NCBI RefSeq assembly: GCF_039566955.1
Contig: NZ_CP154796.1
Span: 1,178,001-1,242,000 of the forward strand
From: Micromonospora sp. DSM 45708
GTDB taxonomy: Bacteria > Actinomycetota > Actinomycetes > Mycobacteriales > Micromonosporaceae
Direction: 5' to 3'
Length of the DNA stretch: 64,000 nt
Shown: positions 34,335 through 43,921 of the stretch, in pieces
Layout: the number at the start of each line of letters is the position of its first letter
Position numbering within the stretch: position 1 is the stretch's first letter
Translations under genes and position numbers: made by a program
Notes under the pieces: model-generated
The model's input: the letters and a program-made list of their open reading frames with translations, nothing else
Told to the model about the DNA's origin: nothing
Database searches by the model: none

Positions 34335-34352
34335 CGACGCGTACGCCGGGAC

Positions 34353-35042
34353 TCAGCGACCCCGGGTCTGCCGAAACGCGCCGCGCGCCGGTCGCATGTT
34401 CTTCGGGACCGCGCCCTTGGGCATCTGCGGCCGGGCGGTCAGCGCCTTGAGCCGCTTGTCGAGCGCGTTGACGTCCTTCGGCGAGAGGGACCGGGGCAGC
34501 CGCATCAGCGTCATCCGCAGCTTGCGGACCGGCAGCTCGCCCTCGCCCTGACCGATCACGTAGTCGTGCAGCGGGGCCGAGCCGATCACCTTGGCCAGCC
34601 GGCGCTTCTCCTGGCCGAGCAGGCCCCGGACGCGCTGCGCGTTCCCCTCGGCCAGCAGGATCACGCCGGCACGACCCACCACCAGGTGAACCATGTCCAT
34701 CTGCGTCGTGGAGCTGACCGCCGGGGTGACCCGCCAGTCACCGCGCATGCTCTCCATGATCTGCGCCGCCGCACCGGGCTGCCCCTCGGCGGCGTTCATC
34801 ATCGCCTTGTTGGAGCGCAGGTTGAGCACGATCAGCACGGCGAGCAGGGTGAGCAGGATGCCGATCGGCAGGAAGAGCCAGCCCCAGGCGAGCACCGCGA
34901 CCACGGTGAGCGCGAGCGGGATCAGCACCGCCGCAGCGGTCAGCGGCGCGAACCACTTGTCCTGCTTGGCGGTGAACTTGAACACCATCCCGATCTGCTT
35001 CAGCCGCTGGCCGAACGAGACCTTCTCCTGGGGCTTTGCCAT
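34353..35042 (-). CDS. DUF4191 membrane protein
   Basis: This 229-residue protein has two adjacent transmembrane helices (LTAAAVLIPLALTVVAVLAW and LFLPIGILLTLLAVLIVLNL) after a short cytoplasmic start, MAKPQEKVSFGQRLKQI. A basic soluble C-terminal domain carries ESMRGDWRVTPAVS and VVGRAGVILLAEG. This is the DUF4191 family of actinobacteria, usually encoded beside glnA and lipA/lipB and of unknown function. The start at ATG 35042 gives the family length. In this window the usual lipA neighbour is displaced by a 5-kb block. Confidence 0.85.
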   Translation of the reverse strand: MAKPQEKVSFGQRLKQIGMVFKFTAKQDKWFAPLTAAAVLIPLALTVVAVLAWGWLFLPIGILLTLLAVLIVLNLRSNKAMMNAAEGQPGAAAQIMESMRGDWRVTPAVSSTTQMDMVHLVVGRAGVILLAEGNAQRVRGLLGQEKRRLAKVIGSAPLHDYVIGQGEGELPVRKLRMTLMRLPRSLSPKDVNALDKRLKALTARPQMPKGAVPKNMRPARGAFRQTRGR

Positions 35043-35259
35043 GCCACCGAGTCTAGTGGTCGGCGCTCGGCCGGTTGATCCGTGGCCACCCGTTCCGCGC
35101 AGGGCTGAGTACCTTACGACCGCGCCGGGCCGGGCCGGCGGCGGGTAAGGAGGCGGAACGGGGCGAAGATCGGGCGGCGTACCCATGCGCCGGGGGCACC
35201 TTCGCGCGGACAGTCGACCTCGACGGAGCACGACCACCGCACGACAGGGGAGCACCGAG

Positions 35260-35430
35260 ATGTTCGGCAACGACGCAGAGTTCCTGCTCAGCATCCACCG
35301 CAGCCACGCCTCCGAGCTACAGGCCGACGCGGCCAACGACCGGATCGCCCGGTCGCTGCCCCGCCGGCATCCGCACGGCTGGCTCGGCCGCCGCCAGCAC
35401 ACCGCCCGCACCACCGACGCCCGCCGGTGA
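35260..35430 (+). CDS. small protein coupled to LuxR-type regulator
   Basis: This 56-residue basic protein begins MFGNDAEFLLSIHRSHASEL and is probably a single amphipathic helix followed by an Arg-rich tail. ATG 35260 has AGGGGAGC upstream at good spacing, and its stop overlaps the GTG of the large regulator gene by 3 bp, so the two are translationally coupled. Similar short ORFs before LuxR-type genes occur in actinomycetes. No function is known. Confidence 0.6.
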   Translation: MFGNDAEFLLSIHRSHASELQADAANDRIARSLPRRHPHGWLGRRQHTARTTDARR

Positions 35431-38400
35431 CCGCCCGGCCGGTCACCCGGCCGGACGTCGCCGGGTTCCCGGGGCCGGCAGTCGCCGGTCCGGCCGTCAC
35501 GGGGGCGGCCGGACCGGCGGCTCCCGACGGCCCGGTCGGGCCGGCCGGGGCGTCAGGCCGCCGTGGCATGCTCGACGGCGTGACCGTACGCGCCGCCAGC
35601 ACCGTGCTCGTCGGCCGGCAGCCCGAGCTGGCCGTGCTGCGCGAGGCGCTGGCCCGGGCCGGGGGCGGCGACCCGACCACGGTCCTGGTCGGCGGCGAGG
35701 CCGGCGTCGGCAAGACCCGACTGCTGGAGGAGTTCGGCGGCCACGTCACGGCGGCCGGGGCGCGGCTGCTGGTCGGCCAGTGCCTGGAGCTGGGCGAGGC
35801 CGGCCTGCCGTTCGCCCCGTTCGCGGCCACGCTGCGCGACGTGCTGCGCAACGACGGCCCGGCCGCGTTCGCCGGCTACGAGGCGGAGTTCGCCCGGCTG
35901 CTGCCCGAGCTGGCCCGGATGCCGGCCGGTGCCGCCGTGCCCGCCGGGCCGGCGCTCGCCGACACCCCCCGCGGCTACCTGTTCGACCTGGTCGCCGACC
36001 TGTTCCGGCGGCTCGCCGAGGAACGCCCGCTGGTGCTGGTGATCGAGGACCTGCACTGGGCCGACCGGTCCACCCGGGACCTGATCGGCTTCCTGGTGCG
36101 GGCCGCCCGGGCCACCCGCCTGCTCGTCGTCTGCACCTACCGCACCGACGAGCTGCACCGCGGCCACCCGCTGCGGCCCTTCCTCGCCGAGCTGGACCGG
36201 GTCCGTGGCGTCGACCGCGTCGAGCTGGGCCGGCTCGACCGCGACGGCACCGCCGCCGTGCTCGCCGACCTGCTCGGCGCCGAGCCGACCGCCCGCGTCG
36301 TCGACGACGTGCACGAACGCACCCAGGGCAACCCGTTCTTCATCGAGGAGCTGGCCGCGGCCGGCAGCCCGGTCGGCTGCGCCGTGCTCCCCGAGACGTT
36401 GCGCGACCTGCTGCTGGCCCGGGTGGACCGGCTGCCCGAGCCGGCCCAGCGGGTGCTGCGGATCGCCGCCGCCGGCGGCACCCGCTTCGCCCACCGGCTG
36501 CTCGCCGAGGTGGCCGGGCTGCCCGAGGCCGAGCTGGAGGACGCGCTGCGCGCCGCCGTCGCCGGGCAGCTCGTGGTCGCCGACCCGGAGGGCGACTACG
36601 AGTTCCGGCACGCGCTGGTCCGCGAGGCGGTGCACGACGACCTGCTCCCCGGCGAGCATGCCCGGCTGCACGCCCGCTACGCCGCGGCGATCGAGGCGCA
36701 GCCGCACCTGGTGGCCGCCGGTCGCGCCCCGGCCGAGATCGCCCACCACTGGTACGCGGCGCACGACCACCCGCGTGCCCTCACCGCCGCCCGGGTCGCC
36801 GCCGCCGCGGCGGCCGACCGGTACGCGTACGCCGAGCAGAGCCGGCTGCTGGAACGCGTCCTCGAACTGTGGGAGCAGGTGCCCGACGCCGCCGACCGCC
36901 TCGGCATGGACCACCTGCGGGTGCTGGAGGAGACGCTCACCGCGGCGGTCACCGCCGGTGACCTGGGCCGGGCGCTCACGCTCACCCGGGCCGCGCTGGC
37001 CGAGGTCGACTCCGCCGCCGAGCCGCTGCGCGCCGCCGGCCTGCTCGATCACCGGGGCCGGCTGCTCGCGCTGCTCGGCAAGAGCGACGGGGCGGCGGAG
37101 CTGCGCGAGGCGTACCGGCTGGCGGTCGGCGCGCCCGGCGGCCCGGCCCGGTTCGGCGTGCTGGCCGACATCGCGGCGCACCTGATGAAGGTCGACCCCC
37201 GGGAGGCCGCGGCGGTCGCCGCCGAGGCGATGACGGGCGCGTCCGAGGCCGGCACCGACCTGGTGCTCCTGCCCACCCGGATCGTGGTGCGGCACCGCCT
37301 CGACGGCACCCCGGAGCGCGCCCTGGCCGAGCTGCGCCGGGTCGAGGCGCGGGCCCGCGCCGTCGGCGACTCGTGGGCGCTGGTCAGCGCGCTGGTCTTC
37401 CTCTCCGACGTGCTCTTCGAGCTGGGCCGGTACGCCGAGTCCGAGCAGGCCGCCGCGGCCGGGGTCACCGAGGCCCGCCGGGTCGGGATCAGCCGCTCGA
37501 TCGGCGCCTACCTGTTGTCCAACCGCGCGGAGGCGCTGATCGCGCTGGGCCGGTGGGACGAGGCGGACGCGACCTGCGCCGAGGCGGCCCGGATCGACCC
37601 GCCGGGCGTCTCCGGGCTGCACTGGCTCCAACTGCGCGCCGGGCTCCGGCTGGCCCGGGCCCGTCCCGCCGCGGACGAACTCGTCGGGCGGGCGCTGGCG
37701 TTCCTGGGCCGGCCCTACCTCTGGCCGAACCACCGGCTGCCGCTGCACGAGCTGCGCGTCGAGGCGGCCCTGACGGCCGACGACAAGCTGGAGGCGGTAC
37801 GCGCGGCCCGCGCCGCCCTGGCCGACACGCATCTGGTCGACCTGCCCCGCGAGGGCTGGCCGGTGCTCAGCGCGGCGGCCCGGGCGGCCGTGCTGGCCGG
37901 CGACCGGGGGGTGGCCGCCGAGGTGGCCACCGTGGCAGCCGTGCTGCCGACCCCTCATCCGGCGGAACGGGCGCACGCCGCCCAGGTCACCGCGCTCCTG
38001 ACCGGCCTCCGTCCCGCCGAGGCGGACGCCGACCCGACCACGCCGGGCGGGACGGCGTCGGGCGGCGGCGGTCGGACGGATGAATCGGCGTCGGGCGGTG
38101 CCGGTCGGACCGGTGCGGAACCCGGCGAGGCGCTTGACGCGTGGCGGGCCGCGGTGGCGGCGTGGCGGACGGCCGGGCAGCCGTACCCGCTGGGTCGGGC
38201 GTTGCTCGGGCTGGCCGAGGTGGCCGCCGCGGCCGGCGAGCGGGACGAGGTGGCCGCCGCCGTCCGGGAGACGGTCGAGCTGGCCGCCCGCCTGGGTGCC
38301 ACCCCGCTGGGCGAGCAGGCCGCGACGCTGGCCCGCCGGGTCGGGCTGCGCGGCACCGGGCGACCCGGGCCGGACCTGCTGACCAGCCGGGAGCGGGAGG

Positions 38401-38606
38401 TGCTGCGGCTGGTCGCGGAGGGGCACAGCAACAGCCGGATCGCCGAACGGCTCTTCATCTCCCCGAAGACGGCCAGCGTGCACGTCTCCCGGATCATCGC
38501 CAAGCTGGACGTGACCAACCGGGTGGAGGCCGCCGCGCTGGCCCACCGCCTCGGCCTGCTGGACCTGCCGTCGCCGTCCGCCCCGGCCCGGCGCCGGCCC
38601 CGGTAG
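35427..38606 (+). CDS. large ATP-binding LuxR-family regulator (MalT/LAL-like)
   Basis: This protein is about 1059 residues from GTG 35427; ATG 35568 would remove a 47-residue Pro/Ala-rich tail and is also possible. A P-loop NTPase domain comes first, with VLVGRQPELAVLREAL, Walker A GGEAGVGKT at residues 89-97 and Walker B LVLVIEDLHWAD. A long TPR-like helical middle follows, and the C-terminus is a LuxR HTH (LLTSREREVLRLVAEGHSNS, then SPKTASVHVSRIIAKL). LAL regulators respond to an inducer through the ATPase and TPR part and often control secondary metabolism or sugar use. The gene's target is not evident from its neighbours. Confidence 0.88.
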   Translation: MTARPVTRPDVAGFPGPAVAGPAVTGAAGPAAPDGPVGPAGASGRRGMLDGVTVRAASTVLVGRQPELAVLREALARAGGGDPTTVLVGGEAGVGKTRLLEEFGGHVTAAGARLLVGQCLELGEAGLPFAPFAATLRDVLRNDGPAAFAGYEAEFARLLPELARMPAGAAVPAGPALADTPRGYLFDLVADLFRRLAEERPLVLVIEDLHWADRSTRDLIGFLVRAARATRLLVVCTYRTDELHRGHPLRPFLAELDRVRGVDRVELGRLDRDGTAAVLADLLGAEPTARVVDDVHERTQGNPFFIEELAAAGSPVGCAVLPETLRDLLLARVDRLPEPAQRVLRIAAAGGTRFAHRLLAEVAGLPEAELEDALRAAVAGQLVVADPEGDYEFRHALVREAVHDDLLPGEHARLHARYAAAIEAQPHLVAAGRAPAEIAHHWYAAHDHPRALTAARVAAAAAADRYAYAEQSRLLERVLELWEQVPDAADRLGMDHLRVLEETLTAAVTAGDLGRALTLTRAALAEVDSAAEPLRAAGLLDHRGRLLALLGKSDGAAELREAYRLAVGAPGGPARFGVLADIAAHLMKVDPREAAAVAAEAMTGASEAGTDLVLLPTRIVVRHRLDGTPERALAELRRVEARARAVGDSWALVSALVFLSDVLFELGRYAESEQAAAAGVTEARRVGISRSIGAYLLSNRAEALIALGRWDEADATCAEAARIDPPGVSGLHWLQLRAGLRLARARPAADELVGRALAFLGRPYLWPNHRLPLHELRVEAALTADDKLEAVRAARAALADTHLVDLPREGWPVLSAAARAAVLAGDRGVAAEVATVAAVLPTPHPAERAHAAQVTALLTGLRPAEADADPTTPGGTASGGGGRTDESASGGAGRTGAEPGEALDAWRAAVAAWRTAGQPYPLGRALLGLAEVAAAAGERDEVAAAVRETVELAARLGATPLGEQAATLARRVGLRGTGRPGPDLLTSREREVLRLVAEGHSNSRIAERLFISPKTASVHVSRIIAKLDVTNRVEAAALAHRLGLLDLPSPSAPARRRPR

Positions 38607-38658
38607 GCCGGCGCGTGACCGGTAGCCGCGACCGTGTCCGTCCGGTCACCCGGCCCGC

Positions 38659-40320
38659 TCAGCGACGGGGCAGGTAGATCCGCCACCCGTCGACGATCAC
38701 CACGTCGAGCGCGTCCGGTTCGGGGCCGAGCAGCCGATCGAGCCGCGCGGCCAGCGGCGAGCCGTCCGGGGCCACCCAGCCCGCGCCCGGGTCCGCGTCG
38801 ACGGCCCGCCGGTACGCCGGCAGCCGGTCGAAGCCGGGACGCAGCCGGTCGTCGACCACGGCGCAGAGCACGTCCTCGCCGGTGGCGAACGTGAGGCGGT
38901 TGCAGGTCCAGTAGCCGCCCCGCACGTGCCGGACGCCGAGCGCGCCGAGCATGTCGACGAGCGCCCGGTGCCGGTCGGCCTCGGCGTGCACGGCGGGCGC
39001 CGCCCGGACGGTGTCCACGGTGCTGGCCACGCCGGTCCCGAGGACCCCCGCCAGCACCGCGACCGCCGCCGCTCCGACCGCCGCCGCTCCGGCGCGGTGG
39101 CGGGGCCCGGCGAGCGGGCGGGCGGCCCGCCACAGTGGCCAGAGCAGGGCGGGGACGGCCACCGCCAGGCAGGACAGGTAGCGGCTGCTCTCGATCGGCG
39201 TCCGCCCGGCCGCGTCGCTCGCCGCGTACGCCGCCAGCACCGCCGCCGCGCCGCCCAGCAGCGCCAGCCGCACCCCGGCCGACACCCGGCGGGCCGGCGG
39301 GTCGCCGGGGCGGGGACGGGCGGAGTGCCCGTGATCCGGGACGGCGGGCACGTGGCGGAGCGTGCGCCAGGCGGTGTACGCGGCGAGCAGCAGCAGGACC
39401 GGGAAGACCGGCGCCCACCAGAGCTGCCACCCGGCGCAGTGGCCGGGGGAGCAGAAGCCCATGGCCAGCGGCGGGCCGAGGACCAGCCCGCCGTGCAGCC
39501 GCTCGGCCCAGCCCGCCGCCACGTCCGAGCCGCTGGCCCGCACCACGGCGGTGAGCGGGTTGCGGCCGTGGCGCAGGCTGTCCAGCACCATCGGCGCGGC
39601 GCCCAGCAGCAGCGCGCCGGCGAGCACCGCCCCGGCGCGGCCGGCCAGCTCCCGCCGTCGCCACGCCAGCAGCAGCGCGCCGAGCGCCGCCACGTACGGC
39701 AGGATCAGCGGGTCGACCCAGAGCAGCACGCCGGCGACCAGCCCCCAGGCCGCCCAGCGGGGCAGCCGCGCGCCCGGCCCGCCGGCGCACAGCCCGACCG
39801 TGAGCAGCGCCAGCGCCGTCCCGGCCGGATTCAGCTCGGGATAGCCGCCACCGGCGATGAGCTGGTTCTTCACCACCCGGTCCGCGCCGAGCGCGAGCAC
39901 GGCGACGACCAGCAGGGCGTACCAGCGGTCGCCGCCGAGCCGGCGGGTCAGCCGCCAGGACAACAGCAGGAACAGCGCGTACAGCACCAGCGTGGGCATC
40001 CGCAGCACCAGCACGGACGGCCCGGCGACCGCGACCAGCGGAGCGGCCAGGTACGCCTCCAGCGTGCCCATGTACGCCTGGCCGTAGAACCAGACCGGGA
40101 ACGCGTCGCCGCGCGCGATGTGCAGGGCGGCCAGCCCCATGGTCGCCTCGTCGCTGTTGGTGGGCGGCGCGTCGGCGAGCAGCAGCGCCAGCCGGTAACC
40201 GATGCCGGCGCACCCGACCAGCAGGGCGAGCAGCGTCGGCAGCCGGGGTCGCCGGGGCGTACGCGGGCGGTCGGCCTCGCGTGGCTCCTGGCGTACCCCG
40301 GCGGTCATGCCTTTGATCAT
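38659..40320 (-). CDS. membrane glycosyltransferase-like protein (GT-C/GT39-like)
   Basis: This protein of about 553 residues has roughly ten transmembrane helices and a soluble C-terminal domain. Its first outer loop contains APPTNSDEATMGLAALHIAR with the D-E pair typical of GT-C transferases, followed by WFYGQAYMGTLEAYLAAP. The C-terminal part (GVRHVRGGYWTCNRLTFATG) resembles the extracytoplasmic domain of such enzymes. It probably transfers a polyprenyl-phosphate sugar to an envelope acceptor. The start may be ATG 40320 or ATG 40308. It is convergent with the LuxR-type gene and 48 bp from lipA. Confidence 0.75.
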   Translation of the reverse strand: MIKGMTAGVRQEPREADRPRTPRRPRLPTLLALLVGCAGIGYRLALLLADAPPTNSDEATMGLAALHIARGDAFPVWFYGQAYMGTLEAYLAAPLVAVAGPSVLVLRMPTLVLYALFLLLSWRLTRRLGGDRWYALLVVAVLALGADRVVKNQLIAGGGYPELNPAGTALALLTVGLCAGGPGARLPRWAAWGLVAGVLLWVDPLILPYVAALGALLLAWRRRELAGRAGAVLAGALLLGAAPMVLDSLRHGRNPLTAVVRASGSDVAAGWAERLHGGLVLGPPLAMGFCSPGHCAGWQLWWAPVFPVLLLLAAYTAWRTLRHVPAVPDHGHSARPRPGDPPARRVSAGVRLALLGGAAAVLAAYAASDAAGRTPIESSRYLSCLAVAVPALLWPLWRAARPLAGPRHRAGAAAVGAAAVAVLAGVLGTGVASTVDTVRAAPAVHAEADRHRALVDMLGALGVRHVRGGYWTCNRLTFATGEDVLCAVVDDRLRPGFDRLPAYRRAVDADPGAGWVAPDGSPLAARLDRLLGPEPDALDVVIVDGWRIYLPRR

Positions 40321-40368
40321 GGCATCCGGCGGGTGGCCGGCGGTGGGTGACGCGGTCGACGGCCGGCC

Positions 40369-41358
40369 TCAGCCGGCGACGGCGATCCCCTCGCGGGCGG
40401 CGAGCGCCTGCTGGTAGAGGCGGCCGGCCCGGTACGACGAGCGGACCAGCGGGCCGCTCATCACGCCGGCGAAGCCGATCTCCTCGGCCTCCTCGCGCAG
40501 CTCGACGAACTCCTCCGGCTTGACCCAGCGGGTGACCGGGTGGTGCCGGGGGGTGGGGCGCAGGTACTGCGTGATCGTGATCAGCTCGCAGCCGGCCTCG
40601 TGCAGGTCGCGCAGCGCCTGGGAGACCTCGGCGCGCTCCTCGCCCATGCCGAGGATGAGGTTGCTCTTGGTGACCAGGCCGGCGGCCCGCGCCTGACGGA
40701 TCACGTCGAGCGAGCGCTCGTAGCGGAACGCCGGGCGGATCCGCTTGAAGATGCGCGGCACGGTCTCCACGTTGTGCGCGAGCACCTCCGGGCGCGCGCC
40801 GAAGACCTCGGCGAGCTGCTCGGGCACCGCGTTGAAGTCGGGGATGAGCAGCTCGACGCCGCAGCCGGAGCGGAGGGCGTGGATCTGCCGGACCGTCTCG
40901 GCGTAGAGCCAGGCGCCGCCGTCGGGCAGGTCGTCGCGGGCCACGCCGGTGATGGTCGCGTAGCGCAGACCCATCGCGGCGACCGACTCGGCGACCCGGC
41001 GCGGCTCGTCGGCGTCGAACTCGGCCGGCTTGCCGGTGTCGATCTGGCAGAAGTCGCAGCGCCGGGTGCACTGGTCGCCACCGATGAGGAAGGTGGCCTC
41101 CCGGTCCTCCCAGCACTCGTAGATGTTGGGGCAGCCGGCCTCCTGGCACACGGTGTGCAGACCCTCGCGGGAGACGAGCCCGCGCAGCTCGGTGTACTCC
41201 GGGCCCATCTTGGCCTTGACCTTGATCCACGGCGGTTTGCGCTCGATCGGCGTCTCGGCGTTGCGCGCCTCGATCCGCAGCATGCGGCGCCCCTCCGGCG
41301 CGATTGTCGCGGTGGGCGCTGGCTGCTGAGTCGTCGGCGCAGAATGCTCGATCGTCAC
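40369..41358 (-). CDS. lipA: lipoyl synthase
   Basis: This 329-residue radical-SAM enzyme inserts two sulphurs into protein-bound octanoyl groups. The N-terminal auxiliary cluster motif is [12 protein letters not shown], and the radical-SAM cluster is [15 protein letters not shown]. The conserved HNVETVPRI and LMLGxGE-type NLILGMGE blocks and the C-terminal SSYRAG (cluster Ser) are present. It starts at GTG 41358, with TAGGCT on the same strand 7 nt before it, a leaderless arrangement. It works with LipB (44319); substrates include SucB (54197). Several unrelated genes separate lipA and lipB here. Confidence 0.96.
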   Translation of the reverse strand: MTIEHSAPTTQQPAPTATIAPEGRRMLRIEARNAETPIERKPPWIKVKAKMGPEYTELRGLVSREGLHTVCQEAGCPNIYECWEDREATFLIGGDQCTRRCDFCQIDTGKPAEFDADEPRRVAESVAAMGLRYATITGVARDDLPDGGAWLYAETVRQIHALRSGCGVELLIPDFNAVPEQLAEVFGARPEVLAHNVETVPRIFKRIRPAFRYERSLDVIRQARAAGLVTKSNLILGMGEERAEVSQALRDLHEAGCELITITQYLRPTPRHHPVTRWVKPEEFVELREEAEEIGFAGVMSGPLVRSSYRAGRLYQQALAAREGIAVAG

Positions 41359-41499
41359 AAAACCGAGCCTACGCCGGTCGGCGACGGTCGATGAAGATCG
41401 GGCGACGGCCGTCACGCCGGAAACGTTGTGACGCCGGACACGAGCGCCGGGAAAATCCACGTCACAGCGGGCGGTCGCGGTGCTAGCGTCCCGGCAGAG

Positions 41500-41735
41500 C
41501 TGCGACGGAGCCGAGTAGCGGACCGACCCGCCAGCCAGAGAGCCGCCGGTTGCTGCGAGGCGGTCTGGCGCCGGCCCGCGAAGACCCTCCCGAGCTGCGG
41601 GAAGAACGGCGCGCGCCCAGTAGACCCCGCCCGGCCGGCCCCGGTGAAAAGGCGACGAACGAGGCCCCCGCTCCGGCGGGGGCGAAGGTGTGGTGGCACC
41701 GCGAGGACCCGCTCGCCCGCACCTCCCGGGGCTGA
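41500..41735 (+). promoter_or_regulatory. T-box riboswitch upstream of aspartyl-tRNA synthetase
   Basis: The leader carries T-box hallmarks. Stem I has GAGTAG after a GGAG strand (about 41507-41517) and the apical CCAGAGAGCC. The basal GGAG can pair with CTCC at 41587-41590, and GCGG with CCGC, leaving the specifier-loop strand GAAGACC (41580-41586). The T-box sequence GTGTGGTGGCACCGCG (41688-41703) contains the TGGC that pairs with the tRNA end GCCA, as expected for tRNAs with a G73 discriminator such as tRNA-Asp and tRNA-Asn. GGTGTGG can alternatively pair with CCGCACC, followed by an ACCTCC anti-SD stretch and no T-run, which suggests translational control. The gene starts about 60 nt downstream. 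Confidence 0.82.
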
Positions 41736-41796
41736 GGCGATGCTTCGCCACCCCAGGGCGGCGAAGGCGTTGCGATCGATCGAGGAGCAGCCCACC

Positions 41797-43083
41797 GTGC
41801 AACGCATCCTGTCCACTGAACTCCCCGCCCAGGTCGGCGCGACCGTCCGGCTCGCCGGCTGGGTCCACCGCCGCCGGCTGCTCAAGTCGGTGGCCTTCCT
41901 GATCGTCCGCGACGCCACCGGGCTCGCCCAGGTGGTGGTCGCCGCGCCCGAGGTGCGCGCGCAGGTCGAGGCGCTCGGCGAGGAGACCGTCGTCGAGGTG
42001 GTCGGCACGGTGGTCGCGAACCCCGCCGCGCCCGCCGGGGTCGAGGTCGTCGAGCCGACGGTACGTCCGCTCGGCCCGCCCGCCGTGCCGCCCCCGTTCG
42101 ACCTGTACCGGCCGGTGCTCACCGCGAGCCTGCCCACCCAGCTCGACCACGCGCCGACCGCGCTGCGCCATCCGACCCGGTCCGCCGCGCTGCGGATCTC
42201 GGCGGCGGCGGTGGCCGGCTTCCGGGCCACGCTCGACCGGCGGCGTTTCGTCGAGGTGCACACGCCCAAGGTGGTCGGCTCGGCCACCGAGAGCGGCGCG
42301 AACGTCTTCGCGCTGGACTGGTTCGGCCGGCCCGCCTACCTGGCCCAGTCGCCGCAGTTCTACAAACAGCTCATGGTCGGCGTCTTCGAGCGGGTGTACG
42401 AGGTGGGGCCGGTGTTCCGCGCCGAGCCGCACGACACGGTGCGCCACCTGGCCCAGTACACCTCGCTCGACGTCGAGCTGGGCTTCGTGGCCGACCACCG
42501 GGACGTGATGGCCGTGCTGCGGGACACCCTCGCCGGGATGGTGGCGGGCGTCGTGGACCGGGCCGCCGGCGCGCTGGACACGCTCGGCGTGACGGTGCCG
42601 CGGGTGCCCGCCGAGATCCCGGCGGTGCACTTCACCGACGCGCTGGAGATCGCCGGCGCGCCGGCCGACGAGCCCGACCTGGCCCCCGCGCACGAGCGGG
42701 CGCTGGGGGAGTGGGCGCGGGCCGAGCACGGCAGCGACTTCCTGTTCGTCACCGGCTATCCGATGGCGAAGCGCCCCTTCTACACCCACCCGGACCCGGC
42801 CCGCCCGGCGTACTCGAACGGATTCGACCTGCTGTTCCGGGGGGTGGAGCTGGTCACCGGCGGGCAGCGGCTGCACCGACACGCCGACTACCTGGCCGCG
42901 CTGGCGGCGCGCGGCGAGCCGGTCGAGCCGTACGCCGGTTATCTGGACGCGTTCCGGCACGGCATGCCGCCGCACGGCGGGTTCGCGATCGGGCTGGAGC
43001 GGTTCGTGGCGCGGCTGACCGGCGCGGCGAACGTCCGGGAGGTGACCGCCTTCCCGCGCGACCTGCACCGCCTCACGCCCTGA
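41797..43083 (+). CDS. aspartate--tRNA ligase, archaeal-type, probably non-discriminating (Asp/Asn)
   Basis: This 428-residue class IIb synthetase lacks the ~150-residue insertion of bacterial AspRS, so it is the archaeal-type enzyme. The anticodon-binding OB fold contains [20 protein letters not shown]. The class II motifs appear as [29 protein letters not shown] and [15 protein letters not shown]. The His in GWVHRRR matches, as I recall, the residue seen in non-discriminating AspRS, which also makes Asp-tRNA-Asn for later amidation by GatCAB. GTG 41797 is preferred, with GAGGAG 9 nt upstream; ATG 41740 is an in-frame alternative. A T-box leader lies just before it. Confidence 0.9.
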   Translation: MQRILSTELPAQVGATVRLAGWVHRRRLLKSVAFLIVRDATGLAQVVVAAPEVRAQVEALGEETVVEVVGTVVANPAAPAGVEVVEPTVRPLGPPAVPPPFDLYRPVLTASLPTQLDHAPTALRHPTRSAALRISAAAVAGFRATLDRRRFVEVHTPKVVGSATESGANVFALDWFGRPAYLAQSPQFYKQLMVGVFERVYEVGPVFRAEPHDTVRHLAQYTSLDVELGFVADHRDVMAVLRDTLAGMVAGVVDRAAGALDTLGVTVPRVPAEIPAVHFTDALEIAGAPADEPDLAPAHERALGEWARAEHGSDFLFVTGYPMAKRPFYTHPDPARPAYSNGFDLLFRGVELVTGGQRLHRHADYLAALAARGEPVEPYAGYLDAFRHGMPPHGGFAIGLERFVARLTGAANVREVTAFPRDLHRLTP

Positions 43084-43096
43084 CCGGTGGCGCGAA

Positions 43097-43126
43097 CCGG
43101 CCCGGGACGGGTGCGTCCCGGGCCGG
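43097..43126. terminator. hairpin after the AspRS gene
   Basis: CCGGCCCGGGACG at 43097-43109 pairs perfectly with CGTCCCGGGCCGG at 43114-43126 across a GGTG loop. It separates the convergent AspRS and LPMO genes. Confidence 0.75.
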
Positions 43127-43144
43127 CGCGGTGCGGTACGGCGA

Positions 43145-43816
43145 TCAGGTGAAGTTGACGTCACTGCACCACATGTACGCCTGGTCGAGGTGGGACGCCT
43201 GCCAGATGACGAACAGGATGTGGTGTCCGGTGTATCCGGAGGTGGAGACGTTGAAGCTGATGTTCTGCGACGGCGCGTACCGGCCGGTCTGCGTGATGTA
43301 GTCGAGGTTGCCCCAACCGAGCGTCTGGGTGGTCGGGTTGAACCCCTGCTTGCTGACGTAGACCTTGAAGTAGTCAGCGCCGTGGCTGGCCTGGTCGTAG
43401 AGCTGCACGGTGAAGTTGCGGCTGATGTTGGTGGTCTTCCACGCCCCGGGCCGGTTCAGGCTGTCGTTGCGGGACAGCGCGTTGCTGCAGAGCTGCCCGT
43501 CGGGCGTGCGGGCCTGGAACTGGCCGCCGAGGCCGTCGCGCAGCGCGCTCATCCAGTTCCACATGGTGTCGGCGTTGGCCTGGAATGCCTGCCAGCACAT
43601 GGGGTCCTGCTGCTGCATGGCCGGGTCCGTGTGGTGGCTGCCCCAGGTCTGCCAGCACTTGTAGGCGCGGGTGGCCGGGTTGACGATCGTGCCGTGGGCC
43701 TGGGCGGCGCCGGGCACGGCCAGGATGCCGGCCAGCAGGGCGAGCGCCATGACGAGTGCGCGGACGGGGTGGCGGACGGCTGATCGCGGTCGGCCGGATC
43801 GGTGGTGGGAACGCAC
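43145..43816 (-). CDS. secreted lytic polysaccharide monooxygenase (AA10)
   Basis: This 223-residue protein has a signal peptide ([20 protein letters not shown]) cleaved at AQA-HG, so the mature protein starts with the copper-brace His1 ([15 protein letters not shown]). Further family blocks are [16 protein letters not shown], a second His in [16 protein letters not shown], and [20 protein letters not shown]. It is a single AA10 domain without a carbohydrate-binding module and oxidatively cleaves chitin or cellulose. GTG 43816 has AAGGAGGA 9 nt upstream. A CebR-type operator 34 bp upstream of the start points to cellulose-linked control. Confidence 0.93.
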   Translation of the reverse strand: MRSHHRSGRPRSAVRHPVRALVMALALLAGILAVPGAAQAHGTIVNPATRAYKCWQTWGSHHTDPAMQQQDPMCWQAFQANADTMWNWMSALRDGLGGQFQARTPDGQLCSNALSRNDSLNRPGAWKTTNISRNFTVQLYDQASHGADYFKVYVSKQGFNPTTQTLGWGNLDYITQTGRYAPSQNISFNVSTSGYTGHHILFVIWQASHLDQAYMWCSDVNFT

Positions 43817-43849
43817 GGTTACGTCCTCCTTCGGCGCATAGGATAGGAG

Positions 43850-43863
43850 TGGGAGCGCTTCCA
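43850..43863 (-). promoter_or_regulatory. CebR-like LacI-family operator
   Basis: TGGGAGCGCTTCCA differs at one base from the palindrome TGGGAGCGCTCCCA that I recall as the CebR target controlling cellulose-utilisation genes in Streptomyces. It lies 34 bp before the start of the LPMO gene, in its expected promoter, and would be released by cello-oligosaccharides. Confidence 0.75.
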
Positions 43864-43921
43864 TACCCAGCGTCGCATTTACAACCGTAGATATCAATGC
43901 TTGTCTATTGATCCGTCCGGA

